From Gemmatimonas phototrophica (GTDB taxonomy: Bacteria > Gemmatimonadota > Gemmatimonadetes > Gemmatimonadales > Gemmatimonadaceae): a DNA stretch of 11,268 bases. Under the pieces are notes generated by a model. It did no database searches. It was not told the origin of the DNA and worked only from the letters and a program-made list of their open reading frames with translations. A program made the translations under genes and the position numbers. The stretch is taken from contig CAMBRJ010000049.1 of assembly GCA_945870175.1 (NCBI GenBank), forward strand, positions 1-11,268, given 5' to 3'. Shown here piece after piece: positions 6,881-11,268 of this stretch (positions are counted from its first letter, which is position 1; the number at the start of each line of letters is the position of its first letter).

Positions 6881-8062
6881 TTACTTCCCCGTTGGCCAGA
6901 CCACGCCTTGATTGCCGCGCTTGACCGATCCGACGCCCATGTAGCGGAACTTCTGCAGGCGCTTGCCCTCGTACGTTTCGGTCGTGTAGATGTTGCCCTT
7001 TGAGTCGGTCGCAATGCTGTGCACGGCGAAGAACTGTCCGGGCTGACGGCCGCCGTCGCCGAAGCTGGTGAGGATTTCCAGCGACAGCCGGTCCATCACG
7101 TACACGCGCTCGTTCTTGCCGTCGGCGAGGTACATGTACTTCTGCGCCGCGTCCTTCGAGAAGGCAATGTCCCACACCGAGCCGTCGCCACGCGTGGCCG
7201 GTGCGATGCGCACTTCCTTCACGAACTTGCCGTTTTTCTGGAACACCTGGATGCGATCGTTGGGACGGTCGCACACGTACACCATCCCGTCATTGGTCGG
7301 CTCGGCGCAGTGCACCGGATTACGGAACTGCTGCGCCAGCGGCGCCGACGGATCGTAAGGCGGCATCCGCGCATCGTCGGGCTTGTTGCCGTAGGCGCCC
7401 CAGAAGCGCTTGAGCTTCCCGCTGTTCATGTCGAGCACGGCCACGCGCTTGTTGCCGTAGCCGTCGGCCACGTAGGCCTCGCCGGCCTTGGCGTCAAAGG
7501 TGATCTTGGCCACGCGACCGAAGTGCGTGCTGTCGTTGCTGGCCGATCCCTGACCGGGCGTGCCGATCTGCTGCAGGAACTTGCCCTCATGCGAGAACTT
7601 GAGGATGTGTGAATCGGTGGGGCCGTTGCCGCCGATCCAGATATTGTCCTTGTCGTCCACCGCCACGCCGTGGTTCGAGCCGGGCCACACGTAGCCCTCG
7701 CCCGGCCCGCCCCATCCCTTGACCAGATTACCGGCGGGGTCGAACTCGAGAATCGGCGGGGCCGACGCGCAGCATTCGGCGATGGGCGGCTTGGCGTTGA
7801 GGCCGGCTTCGGTGCGCTGATTCAGCGTGGAATCACCGCGATGGATGATGAACACGTGGTCGCGGCTGTCCACGCCGACGCCGATGACCGAGCCCAGAAT
7901 CCAGTGGTTCGGCATGGGCTTTGGCCATACGGGATCGACCTCGAACCGGGGGGCTTGCACCATCTGCCGGTCGGTGGCACGGAGCGACGCTTGCGCGACA
8001 CCCAGGGCGCCGATCGTCAGCGTGAGCGCGATCCAGCGCAGCGTATTGCGCTTCTTCGTCAT
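6881..8062 (-). CDS. Exported NHL-repeat six-bladed beta-propeller (peptidyl-amidating-lyase-like)
   Basis: This 393-residue protein begins MTKKRNTLRWIALTLTIGAL and reaches AQASLRA (23-29), a signal peptide. The mature part opens with FEVDPVWPKPMPNHW, common in exported NHL propellers. Successive blades show the NHL pattern: IGVGVDSRDHVFIIHR (60-75), HGVAVDDKDNIWIGGNG, ITFDAKAGEAYVADGYGNKRV, DGMVYVCDRPNDRIQVF, KYMYLADGKNERVYVMD and HSIATDSKGNIYTTET. A Cys pair lies at 97-98 (AECCASAPP). The fold resembles the lyase half of peptidylglycine alpha-amidating enzymes, but bacterial members of this type have no proven substrate; ligand or protein binding is equally possible. ATG 8062 was chosen over the in-frame ATGs at 8074 and 8125 because GGAG sits 6 bases before it and the signal peptide begins directly. 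It is divergent from the HupE-cytochrome gene. Confidence 0.88.
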   Translation of the reverse strand: MTKKRNTLRWIALTLTIGALGVAQASLRATDRQMVQAPRFEVDPVWPKPMPNHWILGSVIGVGVDSRDHVFIIHRGDSTLNQRTEAGLNAKPPIAECCASAPPILEFDPAGNLVKGWGGPGEGYVWPGSNHGVAVDDKDNIWIGGNGPTDSHILKFSHEGKFLQQIGTPGQGSASNDSTHFGRVAKITFDAKAGEAYVADGYGNKRVAVLDMNSGKLKRFWGAYGNKPDDARMPPYDPSAPLAQQFRNPVHCAEPTNDGMVYVCDRPNDRIQVFQKNGKFVKEVRIAPATRGDGSVWDIAFSKDAAQKYMYLADGKNERVYVMDRLSLEILTSFGDGGRQPGQFFAVHSIATDSKGNIYTTETYEGKRLQKFRYMGVGSVKRGNQGVVWPTGK

Positions 8063-8201
8063 CAGCAACTCCATCAGGGGTAGGACCCCGTGTGGATTCC
8101 GGGGCGGGATGGTATCTTCGAGCAATCACGGCGGTGCCGCGAACCCTTCCTTAGTAACCCACCGCCTCCCGCCTGTCCAGAGAATCGCCGCCCGCGTCGC
8201 G
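8063..8201. promoter_or_regulatory. Divergent intergenic region between NHL and HupE-cytochrome genes
   Basis: These 139 bases separate two divergent start codons and must hold promoters for both directions unless transcription starts inside a gene. I see no strong sigma70 box; TATCTT at 8113-8118 on the + strand is the best weak match. A small GGGGT/ACCCC hairpin (8077-8089) could form in the leader of the NHL mRNA. A shared regulator for the two transcripts is possible but no operator is evident. Confidence 0.35.
8069..8072 (-). promoter_or_regulatory. Ribosome binding site for the NHL propeller gene
   Basis: On the minus strand GGAG precedes the ATG at 8062 by 6 bases (TTGCTG). This decides between three in-frame ATG codons. 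Confidence 0.6.
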
Positions 8202-9992
8202 ATGCCCCTGCTCGTATTTCTGCTCGCTCTGCTGCTGGTCGTCGTCCCGGGACATCGTGCGCAGGCGCATGAAATTCCGGCCACGGTGGTCGTACGCACG
8301 TTCGTGAAGCCCGACGGCGCACGCGTGCGCCTGCTGGTGCGCGTGCCGCTGGAGAGCATGCGTGACGTGTCGTTCCCCACGCGTGGCGCGGGGTTGTTGG
8401 ATGTGGCGCGGGCCGATCCCACCCTGCGTGACGCGGCCCAGCTGTGGATTGCCGATGGATTGCGGCTGCGCGTGGGCGATCGCGCCTTGGGCGCCCCGCA
8501 GGTGGTGGCGGTTCGTGCCGCGCTGCCCAGCGATCGCGCCTTCGATGCGTACGACAGCGCGTTGCGCGCCGTGCAGACGTTGCCGATGCCGGTGATGACG
8601 GATATTCCGGTGGGGCAGGTGCTGCTCGACGTGTTGCTCGACGTGCCGACGAACGGCGTGATCGTCGGCGACGACGCGGATCTGGTGCTTGAGCCCAAGT
8701 GGGCCCACCTCGGCGTGCGCACCACGACGGTCGTCACGTTGCTGCTGCGCAGTGGCGCCGAGCGCGTGATCACGTTCGACGGCGATCCGGGCGAGGTGCG
8801 CCTCGATCCGCGCTGGTGGCATGCGGCGTGGCGGTTCGTCCTCACCGGCATGGGGCACATGTTCAGCGGCATCGATCATCTGCTGTTCGTGCTCTGCCTG
8901 GTGCTGCCGATTCGCGCGATGCGCCCGCTGGTCGGTGTGGTCACGGCGTTCACGATCGCGCATTCGATCACGCTGGTGGCGTCGGCGCTGGGCTTCGCTC
9001 CCACGGCGTTATGGTTTCCGCCGCTGGTCGAGGTGCTGATTGCGGGCTCCATCGTGTACCTGGCGCTCGAGAACATCGTGGGCGCGCGCGTGCCGCATCG
9101 CTGGATGATCGCGTTCGCCTTCGGCTTGGTGCATGGCTTTGGATTTTCCACGGCGTTGCGCGAGCAGTTGCAGTTTGCCGGGTCGCATCTGCTCACTTCG
9201 CTCGCGGCGTTCAACGTGGGCGTGGAGCTCGCGCAGCTGGCCGTGCTGGCGGTGGCGGTGCCGGCGCTGCGCTGGGTGTTCGCGCGCGCCGTGCCCGAGC
9301 GCATGGGTGTGATCATCGCCTCGGCGTTCATCACGCACGAAGCGTGGCATTGGCTGCTGGAGCGCGCGGCCACGTTGCGCACGTACCGATTCACGCCGCC
9401 GGTGCTCAATGCGCTGTTTCTGGCGGACGTGCTGCGGGGAGTGATGGGTGTACTGGTCGTGGTCGGGGTGGCGTGGGGGATGTCAGGCGTGATGCGTCGA
9501 CTGTCGGGTGCACGTGCGGCGTCGAAGACGGTAACGACCGGACTGTTGCTGGTGTGTGCCGCCGCGCTCTTCGCACCGCGCACCACCGCGGCGCAGGCGC
9601 CCAAGTCGACCACGCAAGGGGTGTACACTCCGGCGCAGGCCATCAAGGGCAAGAGCGTGTTCAATGGCGCGTGTCTGGGCTGTCACACGACCGCGTCGCA
9701 CATGGGCCCCGCGTTCGAACTCCGCTGGTTTGGACGTCCGCTGTCGGAGCTGTACGGCTATCTCAGCAACCTGATGCCCAAGTCGGCGCCAGGCACGCTC
9801 ACGGAAGACGAGTACGTGTGGGTCACGGCCTACATCCTCAAGTTGAACGGTATGCCCGCCGGCAAGGTCGAACTGACGGCCGAGCCGAATTGGTTGAAGG
9901 CGGTGCGCATTGACGCAGGACCCAGCAACGCGCCATCGCCGCTGGAAGATGGTTGGGAAGTACGTTGGTTCAGACTCGTCCCGCAGTTTTAG
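8202..9992 (+). CDS. HupE/UreJ-type membrane protein fused to a C-terminal cytochrome c domain
   Basis: This 596-residue protein starts with a Sec signal peptide (MPLLVFLLALLLVVV, ending AQA at 20-22), so His23 would become the first mature residue. A periplasmic domain (about 23-205) precedes seven membrane segments (about 213-426) with HupE_UreJ_2-type His/acidic motifs: GHMFSGIDHLLF (H219, D225, H226), AHS (H254), GLVHGFGF (H311), NVGVELAQ (E342) and THEAWHW (H379, H383). A further hydrophobic segment ending AAQA (446-466) leads to a class I cytochrome c: CLGCH at 491-495, probable axial Met525 in NLMP, then an AYILKLNGMPAG helix. HupE is known as a nickel permease in rhizobia; the metal here is unknown. 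Start: ATG 8202 gives a clean signal peptide; ATG 8109 would add 31 unlikely residues. The PQQ dehydrogenase gene follows 8 bp after the stop, so the cytochrome is a plausible electron acceptor for it (inference). Confidence 0.87.
   Translation: MPLLVFLLALLLVVVPGHRAQAHEIPATVVVRTFVKPDGARVRLLVRVPLESMRDVSFPTRGAGLLDVARADPTLRDAAQLWIADGLRLRVGDRALGAPQVVAVRAALPSDRAFDAYDSALRAVQTLPMPVMTDIPVGQVLLDVLLDVPTNGVIVGDDADLVLEPKWAHLGVRTTTVVTLLLRSGAERVITFDGDPGEVRLDPRWWHAAWRFVLTGMGHMFSGIDHLLFVLCLVLPIRAMRPLVGVVTAFTIAHSITLVASALGFAPTALWFPPLVEVLIAGSIVYLALENIVGARVPHRWMIAFAFGLVHGFGFSTALREQLQFAGSHLLTSLAAFNVGVELAQLAVLAVAVPALRWVFARAVPERMGVIIASAFITHEAWHWLLERAATLRTYRFTPPVLNALFLADVLRGVMGVLVVVGVAWGMSGVMRRLSGARAASKTVTTGLLLVCAAALFAPRTTAAQAPKSTTQGVYTPAQAIKGKSVFNGACLGCHTTASHMGPAFELRWFGRPLSELYGYLSNLMPKSAPGTLTEDEYVWVTAYILKLNGMPAGKVELTAEPNWLKAVRIDAGPSNAPSPLEDGWEVRWFRLVPQF
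9480..9599 (+). other. Internal signal-peptide-like segment with possible internal start
   Basis: Inside the fusion, the sequence from ATG 9480 or ATG 9492 (MRRLSGARAASK) through TGLLLVCAAALFAP to AAQA reads exactly like the start of a separate exported cytochrome c. A G-rich run precedes ATG 9480. It could be an eighth membrane helix placing the cytochrome outside, a fossil of two joined genes, or an internal start making free cytochrome. Confidence 0.45.
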
Positions 9993-9996
9993 GAGA
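9991..9996 (+). promoter_or_regulatory. Ribosome binding site of the PQQ dehydrogenase, overlapping the upstream stop
   Basis: AGGAGA shares bases with the TAG stop (9990-9992) of the HupE-cytochrome gene and lies 4 bases before ATG 10001 and 7 before ATG 10004. The overlap suggests one transcript and linked translation. The second ATG may be the better spaced start. Confidence 0.65.
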
Positions 9997-10000
9997 TCAG

Positions 10001-11268
10001 ATGATGCTACGCAGGACCAAACGGCTCGTCGGCTTCGCGCTGGTCGCGGGTGCCGCTGTTGTCGGCGCCACGTTCGCGCGTGTCGCTCCCACGGTGGCGC
10101 AACAGGGCAAGCCACTCGTACGCGGTAACGCGTATGGCGAATGGCGGCATTGGGGGGCCGACCAGTGGAGCACGCGCTACTCGCCGCTCGAACAGGTGAA
10201 CGGCGGCAACTTTGATTCCCTGCAGGTGGCGTGGGAGTGGAAGGCCAGCGCGTTCGGCAAGGACGAGTACTATCGCACTACGCCGATCTTCGCCAACGGT
10301 CGACTGTTCACCGTGGCCAGCACGCGTCGCGTCGCGACCGCGCTCGATCCGGAAACGGGCGAGACGTTGTGGATGTACCGCTTGGACGAAGGCATCCGCT
10401 GGCAGAAGGCGCCGCGGCAGTTCGCCGGTCGCGGGGTGTCGTATTGGACCGATGGCCGCATTGAACGCGTGCTGCTGGTCACGCCTGGCTATCACCTCAT
10501 TTCGCTCGATGCGAAAACGGGCAAGCCCGATCCGCTGTTCGGCAAGAACGGTGTGGTCGACCTGATGGACGGATTGGGGTACCCCATGGTGCCGCTGGCC
10601 GTCGACGACTCGGGTCCGCTCATCATCTCTGACGCGGCGCCGATGCGTAAAGCGAAGCCCGGCGAGACGTGGGACCCGGTGAAGAAGATCGGTGCCGACG
10701 GCACGGTAGGCCTCGACCCCGCCGCGGGACAGATCGCCGCCAGTTCACCGGCGATGGTGGTGGGCAACATGATTGTGTTGGGCAACTCGTCGATTCACGG
10801 CTACTACCCGATTCGCACGCACAACGTGACCGGCACCGTGCGGGGATTCGATGTACGCACCGGACGTCAGGCGTGGAAGTTCAACCTCGTGCCGCAGCCG
10901 GGTGAGTTCGGCGCCGACACGTGGAAGAACGGTTCGAAGAACGGCACCAAGGGTGTGGGCAAGAACGACGCGTGGGCCCCGTACGCCGCCGACGAACAGC
11001 TCGGCCTCGTGTACATCCCGGTGGGTATGCCGCTGATGGACGAATACGGCGGACATCGCCCCGGCAACAACCTGTACGGCAACTCGCTCGTGGCCCTCGA
11101 CGCGAAGACCGGTCTTCGGAAGTGGCACTTCCAGATGGTGCACCACGACATCTGGGATTACGACACGCCGATGGCGCCGAACCTGATGGACGTCATGGTC
11201 GACGGCAAACTGCGGAAGGTGGTGGCGCAGACCACGAAGCAAGGGTGGGTGTACACGTTCGACCGCGT
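10001..11268 (+). CDS. PQQ-dependent (quinoprotein) dehydrogenase, 3' partial
   Basis: The frame stays open for 422 codons to the right edge with no stop. The N-terminus (MMLRRTKRLVGFALVAG to APTVAQQ, about 1-35) is a signal peptide. Next comes the quinoprotein opening EWRHWGADQWSTRYSPLEQV and W-motif propeller blades (ALDPETGETLWMY, SLDAKTGKPDP, GFDVRTGRQAWKF, ALDAKTGLRKWHF). The strongest signature is VHHDIWDYD (H381, H382, D383), typical of glucose-dehydrogenase-like and related PQQ enzymes; D347 in MDEYGG may correspond to the catalytic Asp. These enzymes oxidise sugars or alcohols in the periplasm using PQQ with Ca2+ or a lanthanide and pass electrons to a cytochrome or quinone. The substrate cannot be read from this part. 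Lack of N-terminal membrane helices beyond the signal suggests a soluble enzyme. Co-transcription with the cytochrome fusion is likely. Confidence 0.9.
   Translation, partial: MMLRRTKRLVGFALVAGAAVVGATFARVAPTVAQQGKPLVRGNAYGEWRHWGADQWSTRYSPLEQVNGGNFDSLQVAWEWKASAFGKDEYYRTTPIFANGRLFTVASTRRVATALDPETGETLWMYRLDEGIRWQKAPRQFAGRGVSYWTDGRIERVLLVTPGYHLISLDAKTGKPDPLFGKNGVVDLMDGLGYPMVPLAVDDSGPLIISDAAPMRKAKPGETWDPVKKIGADGTVGLDPAAGQIAASSPAMVVGNMIVLGNSSIHGYYPIRTHNVTGTVRGFDVRTGRQAWKFNLVPQPGEFGADTWKNGSKNGTKGVGKNDAWAPYAADEQLGLVYIPVGMPLMDEYGGHRPGNNLYGNSLVALDAKTGLRKWHFQMVHHDIWDYDTPMAPNLMDVMVDGKLRKVVAQTTKQGWVYTFDR

Noticed and set aside
5946..7274. 442-codon - strand frame across FmdB, RidA and the NHL gene end
   Set aside because: It runs through a terminator hairpin and three real genes and contains no domain.
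8077..8089. GGGGT/ACCCC hairpin in the NHL leader as a riboswitch or attenuator
   Set aside because: The stem is only 5 bp with a 3-base loop, and no conserved RNA motif is recognisable.
8063..8125. N-terminal extension of the NHL protein from ATG 8125 or 8074
   Set aside because: It would put up to 21 extra residues before the signal peptide, and GGAG is spaced for ATG 8062.
7827..8201. Upstream extension of the HupE-cytochrome gene into the NHL gene
   Set aside because: It would overlap the divergent gene and place about 125 non-matching residues before a good signal peptide at ATG 8202.
8699..9913. Long + strand frame in another phase over the HupE-cytochrome gene
   Set aside because: Gly/Ala/Arg/His-rich frame-shadow; the in-phase protein shows clear membrane motifs and a CxxCH.
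1..11268. CRISPR array, tRNA, rRNA, insertion sequence, toxin-antitoxin or phage-defence system
   Set aside because: No spaced repeats, structural RNA features, transposase, terminal inverted repeats or defence domains were seen on either strand.

Overview
The window is G+C-rich bacterial DNA (my impression is mid-60s percent; I did not count) with tightly packed genes. Almost every recognisable product carries an export signal. The combination of planctomycete-type cytochrome/PSD proteins, HXXSHH (DUF1552) proteins, exported ankyrin proteins, NHL propellers and PQQ dehydrogenases suggests a soil or freshwater heterotroph of the Gemmatimonadota. Acidobacteriota or a related phylum is possible. 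No rRNA, tRNA, insertion sequence, phage gene or CRISPR array is visible, and nothing points to recent transfer.

Region 1 (start to 5874, + strand) is a three-gene operon. It holds a large dihaem protein of the PSCyt/DUF1587-1595-1592-1588-1585 type whose start lies left of the window, a Tat-type HXXSHH (DUF1552) protein, and an exported two-block ankyrin protein. The last two overlap by 8 bp, and the ankyrin gene opens with a 12-bp tandem repeat. Region 2 (5875-6880) holds a small FmdB-type zinc-ribbon gene on the - strand and, divergent from it across only 35 bp, an exported RidA-family gene. A perfect 13-bp hairpin between ridA and the next gene serves as a terminator for both strands.

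Region 3 (6881-8062, - strand) is an exported NHL-repeat beta-propeller. Region 4 (8202 to the right edge, + strand) is divergent from it and begins with a HupE/UreJ-type membrane protein fused in frame to a C-terminal cytochrome c. The fusion is followed, 8 bp after its stop, by a PQQ-dependent dehydrogenase that runs off the window and so has no visible stop codon.

Read together, the window is about extracytoplasmic redox and binding chemistry. Region 4 looks like a periplasmic dehydrogenase paired with a membrane-anchored cytochrome that could take its electrons. Region 1 is a recurrent but functionally undefined type of secreted module. The points most worth following up are the HupE-cytochrome fusion with a buried signal-peptide-like segment, the ankyrin partner of the PSCyt/HXXSHH pair, and the exported, divergent RidA. 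I found no clearly novel defence or mobile system.
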